This document shows, in pieces, positions 1 through 7,841 of a stretch of 64,000 bases of DNA (its first letter is position 1; the number at the start of each line of letters is the position of its first letter). The notes beneath the pieces were generated by a model that saw only the letters and a program-made list of their open reading frames with translations, was not told the origin of the DNA and did no database searches. Both the position numbers and the translations under genes were made by a program. The stretch is from Falsihalocynthiibacter arcticus (GTDB lineage: Bacteria; Pseudomonadota; Alphaproteobacteria; Rhodobacterales; Rhodobacteraceae), in contig NZ_CP014327.1 of the NCBI RefSeq assembly GCF_000812665.2, positions 1,951,501 to 2,015,500 of the forward strand, written 5' to 3'.

Positions 1-428
1 CCGCCTGAGCGAACTGACAATCGCGCCAGATAGCGATCTCCGGCCAAGGCATTGACGATGACCATTCCGACAATCTTTCGCTCGTCCGGTGCGACGTCAA
101 ACAAGCCACTTTGCGCAATGTTGGAGCGGCCACTTACTCCCTGTTTTGTAACGACAAAACTGTAACTCCCCGCGGCCTTGTCCCCCGACCAGACCACGCC
201 ACGGAGTTGAAGATTCTGCGACACCGTTTTGGTTGTTATCTCACAGTGGAGTTTCCCAGAGGAACTCTCTGTCTGTACCTCTCCCAAGGCCGATTTTTCT
301 GTTTGGCTCATGGCGTTTGCCCTTTGTATCATGCAAAGTGTCGATACGCCGATAACCAAAAAAAGAACCAGCGCCTTGTGCCACGAAGGGTGACGAGCGC
401 CGTTAATATCCAAAACTGATACGGGCAT
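1..428 (-). CDS. csgH: CsgH-like curli assembly chaperone (C-terminal part cut by window edge)
   Basis: The minus frame is open from an ATG at 428 to the left edge, so 142 codons are visible and the C-terminus is missing. A Shine-Dalgarno GGGGAG lies just upstream. Residues about 15-38 form a hydrophobic segment ending near ANA, a likely signal peptide. The mature part has a cysteine in HCEI followed by a beta-rich domain with SGRSNIAQSG and a closing YLARLSV strand, the pattern I know from the alphaproteobacterial periplasmic chaperone CsgH, which holds curlin subunits unfolded and stops them polymerising in the periplasm. It follows two curlin genes on the same strand, which supports the call strongly. 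Confidence 0.82.
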   Translation of the reverse strand, partial: MPVSVLDINGARHPSWHKALVLFLVIGVSTLCMIQRANAMSQTEKSALGEVQTESSSGKLHCEITTKTVSQNLQLRGVVWSGDKAAGSYSFVVTKQGVSGRSNIAQSGLFDVAPDERKIVGMVIVNALAGDRYLARLSVRSG

Positions 429-616
429 CTTCTCTGCTCCCCTTTTTACGGGATAATTTGGTTCCTGGGTTAACGAGGCGCAACGATTTTTTGCACTGTA
501 ATTCGCTCGCCCAGGTAACTCATAACTTGTCCGCCGGTTGAAGTTTTACCGACGCGGTCTACCGATCACCTCGTTTGTGAGCACAAAATGCCTAGAGAAA
601 TGATCAAATTGACCTG

Positions 617-991
617 CTAGTTGTTGATTCCGAATTCTAGCGTCGTCGTTGCGCCACCACTCCCCCATGTTTGAGAGTATGTAGAAAACGAACCGGTATA
701 TCGTGGTGCGGAGAATTGAAAACTTCCGTACCCCTGATAATTTCCATTCTGGTTTACGCTTCTGCTAAAATTATCCCCAACTTGGGCGATGGATGCTGAG
801 TTCCAGCGTCCGTTCTGACCAATGGACGCACTGTTATTATCTCCAACCTGAGTTGTGTGTGCATCATTGTCACCAGCTTGTGTTGTTGTAGCTTCGTTGT
901 TGTCTCCGGTCTGATTTGTGTCTGACGTGTTTTGTCCAAATACGGAGAGTGGGGCGCTTATCAGCGCCGCAGTGATAAAGATCCTGAGCAT
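617..991 (-). CDS. Curlin-repeat protein (CsgA/CsgB-like)
   Basis: The protein has 124 residues if translation starts at the ATG at 991, which sits 6 nt after a strong AGGGAGGA; an upstream in-frame TTG has no such site. Residues 1-19 form a signal peptide ending at VFGQ. Residues about 20-85 carry four to five repeats of the Q-x-G-D-N-N type (TGDNNE, AGDND, VGDNNS, VGDNFS), the curlin ladder in which Gln and Asn line the amyloid core. The C-terminal 40 residues are Ser/Tyr/Gly-rich and lack the repeat. It could be the nucleator (CsgB role) or a minor fibre subunit; sequence alone does not decide. It sits between the larger curlin gene and csgH, apparently in one transcription unit. Confidence 0.8.
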   Translation of the reverse strand: MLRIFITAALISAPLSVFGQNTSDTNQTGDNNEATTTQAGDNDAHTTQVGDNNSASIGQNGRWNSASIAQVGDNFSRSVNQNGNYQGYGSFQFSAPRYTGSFSTYSQTWGSGGATTTLEFGINN

Positions 992-1133
992 CGTCAATCC
1001 TCCCTTTTTTCAAAGAAATAAAATTTGTGGTTAGCCTGACTTGAACAGTTCTCTTTAGAAAGCCTGACTACCTAACAAAAAATTTTAAAGAGATCCGATT
1101 CGGCATGGCAAACGTGTTTGTATAGGGTCACAC

Positions 1134-1158
1134 GGGGCGGCATTTTTAATGCCGCCCC
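1134..1158 (-). other. Intercistronic hairpin between the two curlin genes
   Basis: A perfect 10-bp stem (GGGGCGGCAT at 1134-1143, ATGCCGCCCC at 1149-1158) with a 5-nt loop lies 14 bp after the stop of the first curlin gene. There is no T-run on the transcribed side, so it more likely stabilises the upstream mRNA or attenuates read-through than acts as a full terminator. Such a hairpin would give more major curlin than downstream products. Confidence 0.6.
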
Positions 1159-1171
1159 TGCATTTTAATGG

Positions 1172-1540
1172 TTAGTGTGGCGAAACGCCGTCCACTTGAA
1201 TTGTATTGGAGCCGTTGCCCACACCAACTTGATTGGTGTTGGAATAGTGACCTGTACCAAATTGGCTGGTTCCCGCAGCATTTAGATGACCAGCTTGAGT
1301 CGTAACCGAGCCATTCCATCCGCCGACTTGCAATGTGCCAGAAAAGTTTCCGGAACCGTTTTGACCAGTGAAGGCGCCATTGGCAAGACCGTACTGACCT
1401 GTCATCGCGAGGTTAGCCCCAGCCTGCATTGTGGTTTGGTTGTTGAAAAATCCGCCCTGATCGACGATTGAGATGTTCTGTGCGTAAGCTGCGCCTGACA
1501 GAAGTGCGGAAACAGCGACGGTTGCAAAAATCTTTTTCAT
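1172..1540 (-). CDS. csgA: Curlin subunit, CsgA-like
   Basis: The ATG at 1540 is preceded by GGAGGAAAT and starts a clean signal peptide (MKKIFATVAVSALLSGAAYA). A longer in-frame extension exists but has no ribosome site. The mature protein of about 100 residues is made of curlin repeats spaced 10-11 residues apart (MQAGANLA, GQYGLANGA, GQNGSGNFS, LQVGGWNGS, TQAGHLNA, NQVGVGNGS), with Gln, Gly and Asn at the ladder positions. It is predicted to be secreted and to polymerise as extracellular amyloid fibres in biofilm matrix. It is first in the curli unit, upstream of the second curlin gene and csgH; CsgG/CsgE/CsgF genes would be expected beyond the left edge. Confidence 0.82.
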   Translation of the reverse strand: MKKIFATVAVSALLSGAAYAQNISIVDQGGFFNNQTTMQAGANLAMTGQYGLANGAFTGQNGSGNFSGTLQVGGWNGSVTTQAGHLNAAGTSQFGTGHYSNTNQVGVGNGSNTIQVDGVSPH

Positions 1541-2378
1541 AATTTCCTCCATAGAGTTGATAATTAAGGTGTTGAACTTGGTATGCGTTGCGGGTTCCTC
1601 CCCGATCTGCCTCATAAATTTAGCTTGGAAAACGGCGGGAATCCCGTTGGAAAGTGCCACGAAAATCTACATTTTTTCTATATAATTCAAATGCCTATAC
1701 TTCGAATTAGCCAATTGTCCCTTCTTGGGATCAATTGCGGAGGAAATGGCGAAAACGGCTGGCCAAACAAGCAAACGGTCCACAAAATATACGTGTCTAC
1801 CGCGCGGTCAACATTTTGGGGCAAAATTGGATTTTTGTACCCATCAGCTAGTATAAACGTACTGGGTTTTTCGTTCGAAATGACCCGAACCACGCGCATA
1901 AAAACCCTCTAGCAAGGGAGCGACAAAACTACCGGGTTCGAAACTTGCCCTTTGTAAGAATCATATCCCAGTGCCTTCAAGGGTGGCCACCGACCCACTG
2001 CGCCTCTGATTGGGATTACTGACCGGGGATGGTCATAGGCAGCCAACAGAAAAACCCGTTCCGTTTGTCCAAAGAGGAAACGGAGCTGTCGGAAGTGCCG
2101 ATGGCAGGAAAGAGTGTGATTGGGAGGTTGGGGAGGACGCCCGAAGCAAATAAGCTGAACGACTTTGACCGCGCTTCACACAGGAATAGGCCTTGTGACA
2201 TATCCGCGAACGCGCCGCCGCTCCCCTATTGAACGGCCAATTAAGGAGGCAGGCCTCTTGCGAGCGTGTATGTCAAAGACCCAACATTGGGGTTCACCCA
2301 AGATTTGCACAATGAGTGCAGGTCTTTTCACGGCGATTGATGCTCAGAACATGAATTGGGTTTTTCGAGGGGTCATCC
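1541..2378. other. Gene-poor stretch upstream of curli genes
   Basis: About 840 bp without a convincing gene. Short open frames exist on both strands, but none has a good ribosome site, a recognisable domain or coding-like composition. The part next to 1541 must hold the curli promoter; I could not fix a -35/-10 pair with confidence. Confidence 0.5.
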
Positions 2379-2741
2379 CTATTTGAGGGTCATTGCCAGT
2401 CGCATTGTCGCGGCAAGGACCGCCTGCGCCAAAATGGGGGATCGGCCCGTGGTCATCGGTGCCTCGCCCTGCGGATCATTTTCGCGCAATGTGCAGGTCC
2501 AATGGCCGTCTTTGTCATTCGTTGGTCCCTGGGAATTTATGGACCAGTCGGGAAAGGCGTCATCCGCAATACGCATCGCCTCATCCGTGGTACCAATGCG
2601 TTCTGCTAGCCTAATATCCGTGTCAACGGCGTCCGGTAAAAGATAGGCCATCCCATGCGCCACACCATCGAAATCGGCTACGGTGAGATCGGTTTGCGTC
2701 TCAAGTTCCTTGATGAGAATGTCTAATTCAGGGTCTTTCAT
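2379..2741 (-). CDS. Small acidic conserved protein of unknown function
   Basis: This 120-residue protein starts at an ATG with AAAGGCGA upstream, 30 bp behind the stress-protein gene on the same strand, so the two are probably co-transcribed. It has no signal peptide or membrane segment. The N-terminal half is acidic and helical (ELDILIKELETQTDL), and the C-terminal part has a Trp-rich strand (GHWTCTLREND) and a helix (ILAQAVLAATMRLA). The general plan recalls the phage ABA-sandwich family, small proteins seen in phages and in chromosomes, but the match is weak and I do not assign a function. Position suggests a role in the same stress response as its neighbour. Confidence 0.55.
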   Translation of the reverse strand: MKDPELDILIKELETQTDLTVADFDGVAHGMAYLLPDAVDTDIRLAERIGTTDEAMRIADDAFPDWSINSQGPTNDKDGHWTCTLRENDPQGEAPMTTGRSPILAQAVLAATMRLAMTLK

Positions 2742-2771
2742 CGGTGGGTCGCCTTTCGTGCGCGGGTTGCA

Positions 2772-3626
2772 TCAATGGCTCAGGAGGACGGCACAATCTT
2801 GTTGTTCAATTAGGGTTTTCGTCGTACCGCCCAAAATCTCCTCGCGCAGGCGCGAATGGTCGTAGGCCCCCATGACAATCAGGTCTGCCCCAGCTTCTTT
2901 GGCCCGTTTGAGAAGAACGGTTCCGACGGGTTCCCCGCCGCTTGGATATTGCATGATGGTAATATTGCACCCTTGGTGGCTGAGCCAACGCGCGACGTCA
3001 GAGCCGGGGTTTTCACCGTCGCGCAACTGATTGGTCATCGGATCGAAAATTGCGACGGTCACGTTCTTGGCGGCCCGCAGGATCGGAAGGGCAGTCCGAA
3101 TGGCGCGCGCAGCGGGAAGCCCAACTTTCCACGCGACGAAAACTGTTTCGGGTTGCAAGGAGGACGCTTTCCCTGTCCCATTGAGCAATACACCCGTTGG
3201 CGCTTGAAAAAGGGTAACACGGAGCAACCCCTTAAAGAGATCGCTGTCCTGTCGTAATTCATTGGCAAAAACCATCAGGTCGCAAGCCATCGCCCGACGG
3301 GCTACAGTGTCGGGCAATGTGACCGCTTCGCCGCTCACTATACTCACATCCGCACTCACCCCTTGTGTCGCGAGGTACTCTTCAATCTGTAGGCGCGTTT
3401 GGTCCAGTTCGGCATTTGTTTTGTCGACTTCGCCATGCCAATCATAGGCAATGGATTGTCCGCTAAACGCTCCAACCTCGTAGGTATAAAGGGGAATTGG
3501 CGGAACCGCTCCTAACACCAACACACTCAGATGCAGGTTATGCTCCCTTGCGGGGTCGGTGAGCGGTTTGAGATCGACAGGCGAGGCCGACCTACCAACC
3601 ACCACGAGGAGTGTGGCGTTTTTCAT
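2772..3626 (-). CDS. Universal stress protein, two UspA domains
   Basis: The chosen ATG at 3626 begins MKNATLLVVVGRSASP, the usual first Usp strand, with AAGGAA upstream; a longer frame reaches 3716 but overlaps the promoter. The 284 residues hold two tandem Usp domains. The second ends with the ATP-binding type motif GADLIVMGAYDHSRLREEILGG, followed by TKTLIEQQDCAVLLSH, typical of tandem-type UspE-like proteins. It is cytoplasmic and likely helps survival under oxygen or energy limitation. A perfect FNR box lies about 60 bp upstream, which suggests induction at low oxygen by an Fnr/FixK regulator. Confidence 0.85.
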   Translation of the reverse strand: MKNATLLVVVGRSASPVDLKPLTDPAREHNLHLSVLVLGAVPPIPLYTYEVGAFSGQSIAYDWHGEVDKTNAELDQTRLQIEEYLATQGVSADVSIVSGEAVTLPDTVARRAMACDLMVFANELRQDSDLFKGLLRVTLFQAPTGVLLNGTGKASSLQPETVFVAWKVGLPAARAIRTALPILRAAKNVTVAIFDPMTNQLRDGENPGSDVARWLSHQGCNITIMQYPSGGEPVGTVLLKRAKEAGADLIVMGAYDHSRLREEILGGTTKTLIEQQDCAVLLSH

Positions 3627-3683
3627 AGTGGCATTCCTTATATTCGGATTGCTTTTATCATGCCGTTTCACAGGATTGAGGCG

Positions 3684-3697
3684 TTGATCTAAATCAA
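3684..3697. promoter_or_regulatory. Perfect FNR/FixK box
   Basis: TTGAT-CTAA-ATCAA is an exact match to the FNR-family consensus TTGAT-N4-ATCAA. It is centred about 64 bp upstream of the stress-protein start at 3626 and about 500 bp from the next plus-strand gene, so it most likely activates the minus-strand stress gene. The Crp/Fnr regulator at 8765 is the obvious local candidate to bind it. Confidence 0.75.
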
Positions 3698-3742
3698 CTG
3701 TTACAGGCTTGATCATACTTGGAAAATGGCCGCCCTTTCGCT

Positions 3743-4180
3743 TTATGCGGCAATGATATTTTCAAGATGTTTGGATAGGTCTTTGGGCGCGATTTTTGTG
3801 AGGTCTTTGTCCACCGCCCCCATTACCGTTTCTTTGATGGTGTCTGGCAAGGCTGCACGTAATAACCCGAGCATATGTGGCGCTGCTACAAGGATCAGCC
3901 GATCAAAACTCCGGTCGCGATACCCATGGGCCAGTTGGGCGGCAATGAAGGTTGCAAATTTGGCCTGCGCCAAGGCGGCAGGATCGCGCCGAGTTTTTGC
4001 CGCATTAGCATGCCCATGGCTGCTGTGGCCCATACCCGCTGCGTCACTATATTCTAGGGGCGGATCGGCGTGCCATGTCTTGCCAGCCTCACTGACAAAC
4101 CCTTTTCCCGGGCCGTTGTTTTTCATAACATGCGCGATCTCAGCATTTGCAAGAACGGCCCAAGTCACGACGGGTTTCAT
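3743..4180 (-). CDS. Host-attachment / baeRF-family protein
   Basis: The ATG at 4180 (MKPVVTWAVL) has AGGAGA upstream and fits the family N-terminus better than the longer in-frame start at 4201. The 145-residue protein has the hallmarks of the family formerly called host attachment protein and now placed among bacterial release-factor-like (baeRF) proteins: a first strand VVTWAVLANAEIAHVM, a basic/His-rich middle, a helix FATFIAAQLAHGYRD, then LILVAAPHMLGLLRAAL and a C-terminal KDLSKHLENII. The biochemical role is not established. It sits beside stress-protein and phasin genes, so membership in a stress regulon is likely. Confidence 0.75.
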   Translation of the reverse strand: MKPVVTWAVLANAEIAHVMKNNGPGKGFVSEAGKTWHADPPLEYSDAAGMGHSSHGHANAAKTRRDPAALAQAKFATFIAAQLAHGYRDRSFDRLILVAAPHMLGLLRAALPDTIKETVMGAVDKDLTKIAPKDLSKHLENIIAA

Positions 4181-4237
4181 GGCAGGTCTCCTACTCCTCA
4201 TTTCCCTCTGACCATATCGCTGCGGAGGTTTCCGTTT

Positions 4238-4251
4238 ATGACATGGATCAA
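4238..4251. promoter_or_regulatory. Degenerate FNR-like half site
   Basis: ATGAC-ATGG-ATCAA keeps a perfect right half (ATCAA) and TGA of the left half. It is about 60 bp upstream of the start at 4180, the same distance as the perfect box ahead of the stress-protein gene. Two mismatches make this a weak call. Confidence 0.3.
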
Positions 4252-4291
4252 CCGTCGTTTCGATATGGGGCGTGGAGTGGCGGCGATGGTC

Positions 4292-4633
4292 CTAGTTTTT
4301 AGATGACTGGTTAGGGCGCGCTTTTACGGCCATCTCTCCGCTCATTTCGATCAGTTTCCCAGTCTCGACTTGATATTGGTCGAAGGCTTTTTGCATAAAT
4401 TGCGCCTGTACGCGCTGGGCTTCGGAAATTGATTTACAGTGCAACAAAGCATGCTGCGTCTGGACATCCTCTTTAATGCGTTCGGCCACAAAAGAAGTGA
4501 TCTCATTCCCTAAACTGGCTAGATTTTCGAACCATGTGGTTCCCATCCAGCTGACGGGGGTCAGCGGCCTAAAGGCAGCAAGCGGATCGAAGGCGTCTGG
4601 TGTTTTTTTCGAGGTTTCGGTCTTGCGGTCCAT
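4292..4633 (-). CDS. Phasin-family protein
   Basis: A 113-residue protein starting at an ATG with AAGGAGACC upstream. After a short Lys/Thr-rich start and a Pro-rich linker (FDPLAAFRPLTPVSW) it is one long amphipathic helix region: FENLASLGNEITSFVAERIKED followed by AQRVQAQFMQKAFDQYQVETGKLIEMSGEM. This is the phasin layout, including the Q-x-x-F-x-x-x-A-x-x-x-Y pattern near the C-terminus. Phasins coat polyhydroxyalkanoate granules, storage made when carbon is in excess and oxygen or nitrogen is short, which suits the neighbourhood. It could also act as a free chaperone-like protein. Confidence 0.72.
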   Translation of the reverse strand: MDRKTETSKKTPDAFDPLAAFRPLTPVSWMGTTWFENLASLGNEITSFVAERIKEDVQTQHALLHCKSISEAQRVQAQFMQKAFDQYQVETGKLIEMSGEMAVKARPNQSSKN

Positions 4634-5098
4634 TTTGGTCTCCTTCGAGTTTTGTTGCGAACAAATGCAGAATATAGCGATATTGAGTTTTCGTCTTGAT
4701 CAGTGTAAAATCTCCTGCACAAACCTATGGGTTTGGTTTGAGGACTGCCCGCCAAATTTGGGTGCAGATCAAAAGAAACCTGTTTTTTCAAATCCCTTGT
4801 ATCAGTTCATGCCTCGCGCGTATTGGGGCAGAAAGTTCAAAGTTTTGATCTCGCTCAATGGCGGCACTGAAAAACCTGCGCAAACTGCGAGGCGAAAATC
4901 AGCGCGCTCATGTGGACAATGGGCGGGGAAGAAAACAGATGCAAAACGGATTGAGAACTCTGCAGGGCCAGAAAACGTCGATGAGTGTTCTCGTCGGATT
5001 TAGCACGCTTACAGGCTCGCCACTGAACGCATGCGCCCGAAAAACGATGGCCAATTGGTTGAGATCCATTGTGCGATCGAGGTCGAGAGGGCGCGCGC
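4634..5098. other. Intergenic control region between divergent phasin and site-2 protease genes
   Basis: About 465 bp separating divergent genes. It holds an FNR-type box at 4845-4858 and possibly an imperfect half-site near 4710. I see no credible gene: an 83-codon frame at 4858-5109 lacks a ribosome site and looks non-coding. Confidence 0.5.
4845..4858. promoter_or_regulatory. Near-consensus FNR/FixK box
   Basis: TTGAT-CTCG-CTCAA differs from the FNR consensus at one position. It lies about 240 bp before the protease start at 5099 and about 210 bp before the phasin start at 4633, in the only shared control region of these two genes. Either or both could be controlled from here. Confidence 0.5.
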
Positions 5099-6223
5099 AT
5101 GTGGGGTAAGGGTGTTAAGATTACAAGCATCGATGGCTTTGATATCAAAGTGGATGCAAGCTGGCTTCTTATTGCGACATTGATCGTTTGGAGCCTTGCG
5201 ACTGGCTATTTTCCAAGCAAACTACCCTTGGCGGACCCATCAACACTTGTGGGTCTGGCAGTGATCGCAATGCTGGGGCTGTTTGGCTCCTTGATCCTTC
5301 ATGAACTCGCTCACGCGGTTGTCGCAAGACGCTTTGGCCTTAATATACACGGGATTACGCTGTTTTTGTTCGGAGGGGTCGCCGAACTGCAAACCGAACC
5401 AACGGATGGTCGGAGTGAATTTTGGATCGCGATTGCTGGTCCCATTGCGAGTCTGTGTATCGCCTTGGGGTTCTGGGGAGGCGTTCAATTTTTGACTGTT
5501 GTTGGATTTCCTGAGGCGGCGCAATTGGTTTTTCAATATCTGGCGACCGTCAACCTCGTCCTAGCGATCTTTAACTTACTGCCTGCATTTCCGATGGATG
5601 GCGGACGTGTGTACCGCGCTTGGCTTTGGACACGCTCAGGCAATCTGTTGGCGGCGACCCGATATGCCACAACGGTTTCGGCCGTTTTTGCCTATATGTT
5701 TATGATGCTTGGTTTTTATGCGGCTTTCTCAGGCGATTTGGCTGTGGGTCTCTGGCCGATCCTGATCGGGCTTTTCTTGCTGGCCACGTCGCGCGCGGCC
5801 CTTGCGCGGCTTGAAACTGAGATTGCGCTGGGCGCGCGGACGGTCGAAGATTTGATGACCCGTGCCCCTTGGACGGCGCGGCCCTACCAAACATTGTCGG
5901 AGGTGGTGGATAGCGTCTTTTTGGAACACGGAGTCATCTTTGCGCCCGTAATCGAGAACAACACCCTTCTTGGCTATGTAGATTTTCCTTTGGTTCAGCG
6001 CATTGATCGCGAAAACTGGGCCACGACAACGGTGGAAGATGTGATCGAAAGTACCAGAGAGGAAAACACGGTTTTACCCGATATGCAGGGGCGTGATTTG
6101 ATGGAACAGATCCTGAAAACGGGTCGCCGCAAATTCCTTGTTGCAGGTGAATATGGCCTTGTTGGTGTGATTACGCTTTCCGATTTACTCGCCTATTTGC
6201 GTGTTACGCAAGAAATTGGCTAG
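5099..6223 (+). CDS. Site-2 protease family zinc metalloprotease with tandem CBS domains
   Basis: The start at 5099 (MWGKGVKITSIDGFDIKVD) has GAGAGGG upstream and begins with the beta strand usual for this group. The 374-residue protein has about six membrane helices. The first metal motif is HELAH at residues 68-72; the second is NLLPAFPMDGGR at 159-170, whose Asp167 completes zinc binding. Residues about 235-370 form two CBS domains (TVEDLMTRAP and VEDVIESTREE), which usually bind adenine nucleotides and may gate protease activity. Members of this SpoIVFB-like group cut membrane-bound substrates; the substrate here is unknown. It stands next to the haem-PAS kinase and shares its strand. Confidence 0.88.
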   Translation: MWGKGVKITSIDGFDIKVDASWLLIATLIVWSLATGYFPSKLPLADPSTLVGLAVIAMLGLFGSLILHELAHAVVARRFGLNIHGITLFLFGGVAELQTEPTDGRSEFWIAIAGPIASLCIALGFWGGVQFLTVVGFPEAAQLVFQYLATVNLVLAIFNLLPAFPMDGGRVYRAWLWTRSGNLLAATRYATTVSAVFAYMFMMLGFYAAFSGDLAVGLWPILIGLFLLATSRAALARLETEIALGARTVEDLMTRAPWTARPYQTLSEVVDSVFLEHGVIFAPVIENNTLLGYVDFPLVQRIDRENWATTTVEDVIESTREENTVLPDMQGRDLMEQILKTGRRKFLVAGEYGLVGVITLSDLLAYLRVTQEIG

Positions 6224-6305
6224 TAAGCTAGGCGGTCTCGTGGCAGATTTGTTAAATGCTTATTCATTGGCTTATTAACAGTAAGCTTGTCGGGGGTACC
6301 CCAGT

Positions 6306-7841
6306 TTGACAATTGATGACCGCGCCTTGCTGCTTGCGACGCTGGACGCTGCGGTTGATGCAATCATTGTATCCGACCGCAAAGGTGTCATTTTGCGCCT
6401 CAACAAAGCAGCGGCGGAAATGTTCGGCTGGCCCATAGACAAACTGATCGGCCAAAACGCCCGCATCCTTGTTCCTGGCGGCACGGCGGCACGGCATGAA
6501 GATTTTATTACCACCTATCTCCAGACTGCCAAAAAGGAGATCACTGGCTCTGGCCGCGACGTTGAAGGGCTGCGCGCGAACGGAACCGTTTTCCCACTAC
6601 ATGTTTCCATTGGAAAGGCCGATATCCAAGGCGATGTCGCTTTCGTTGCAATCGTGCATGATTTGACCCGCCGAAAGGCGACCGAAGAGGCCTTGGCGCG
6701 GTCGCAACGCATGGAAGCCATCGGCCAAATGACGGGGGGGATTGCGCATGATTTTAACAACCTTCTTACGGTCGTGATCGGCAATCTCGAACTGCTCCAA
6801 ATGAAGTCAGAAAATGAGGAAGGGTTGGCGTTGATTTCGGATGCGCTGGAGGCTGCTGAACTGGGGGCGGATCTTACGTCTCGGTTGATGGTGGTTTCGC
6901 GTAAAAGTGCCCTGACCTGCGAAGTGATCGCGATGAACGATGTCGTCAAACACTCCATGGCAATTCTGAAAAGGACCATCACTGCGCGCATCAATATCCA
7001 AGCGGATTTGGCAGACAATCTATGGCCCACGCGCGCCGATAAGACACAATTTCAGACTGCGATTTTGAATTTGGCCCTCAATGCGCGCGACGCGCTGTCC
7101 GAGGGGGGGCGGATTCATATCGACACGCGGAATGTTACGCTGGACGACACCTATATGGCGCAGGAAATCGGTGTGGAAATTGGCAACTACATCCGCTTGT
7201 CTGTCAGTGATAACGGCGAGGGTATGTCGCGCGAGACGCAACGCCATGCCATTGATCCGTTTTTCACGACTAAGCCCGTTGGCAAAGGGACGGGCATGGG
7301 ACTCTCGCTCGTTTATGGCTTTGTGAAGCAATCGGGTGGGCATCTGACGATCTATAGCGAACTCAAAAAAGGCACGACAATCAACCTTTACTTTCCTGCG
7401 CTGATTGGGGTGGATGAACTAAAGACTCTGACAGAAACTGTTGATTATAAGTTTCAAAATATTGGAGAAGGTCGACGTGTGCTTGTGCTTGTGGTTGAGG
7501 ATGATCCGCGTGTCCTGCGTTTGTCCCAAACACGTCTTTTGGCGCTTGATTTCGAATGTATCACCGCGACTTCGGGCGATATTGCGTGGGATATTTTACA
7601 GGCCCGAGACGATATTGATCTGGTTTTTACAGACCTTGTTATGCCCGGGAAACTGTCGGGATATGACCTTGCTAAAAACGTCGTAAAACACAGGCCTGAT
7701 GTGCATGTGATGATAACGTCTGGTTTCTCGGAAGGCGTGTTATTGGGGGGGCGGGTTCGTGAAGAATTCAAAATTCTGCGCAAACCCTATCGCCAAGCCG
7801 AGCTAGTCGAAGCGCTTCAGGCGCTACTGGAGGACGACTAA
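6306..7841 (+). CDS. FixL-like PAS hybrid histidine kinase with C-terminal receiver
   Basis: The start is a TTG with only a weak GGGGGT upstream. Domains in 511 residues: PAS about 10-120, dimerisation/phosphoacceptor helix with His148 in GGIAHDFNNLL, ATPase with N box near 250-262, DNGEGM and GTGMGLSLVYGF G boxes at 302-339, then a receiver about 391-510 with DD at 399-400 and the phosphorylatable Asp443 in FTDLVMPG. The PAS domain aligns with Bradyrhizobium FixL: RHED places His64 where the haem-ligating histidine is, and Arg84 in GSGR where the oxygen-sensing arginine is. I infer a haem oxygen sensor. No membrane segment is visible. Its partners are likely the OmpR-type regulator and the Crp/Fnr gene beside it. 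The 3' end overlaps the convergent regulator gene by 4 bp. Confidence 0.85.
   Translation: MTIDDRALLLATLDAAVDAIIVSDRKGVILRLNKAAAEMFGWPIDKLIGQNARILVPGGTAARHEDFITTYLQTAKKEITGSGRDVEGLRANGTVFPLHVSIGKADIQGDVAFVAIVHDLTRRKATEEALARSQRMEAIGQMTGGIAHDFNNLLTVVIGNLELLQMKSENEEGLALISDALEAAELGADLTSRLMVVSRKSALTCEVIAMNDVVKHSMAILKRTITARINIQADLADNLWPTRADKTQFQTAILNLALNARDALSEGGRIHIDTRNVTLDDTYMAQEIGVEIGNYIRLSVSDNGEGMSRETQRHAIDPFFTTKPVGKGTGMGLSLVYGFVKQSGGHLTIYSELKKGTTINLYFPALIGVDELKTLTETVDYKFQNIGEGRRVLVLVVEDDPRVLRLSQTRLLALDFECITATSGDIAWDILQARDDIDLVFTDLVMPGKLSGYDLAKNVVKHRPDVHVMITSGFSEGVLLGGRVREEFKILRKPYRQAELVEALQALLEDD

Noticed and set aside
1583-1912. 109-codon plus-strand frame and an overlapping 70-codon minus frame
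   Set aside because: No ribosome site, no known motif, and the two frames overlap antisense in what must be the curli promoter region.
4858-5109. 83-codon frame starting at the FNR-like box
   Set aside because: No ribosome site, irregular composition, and it overlaps the start of the site-2 protease in another frame.
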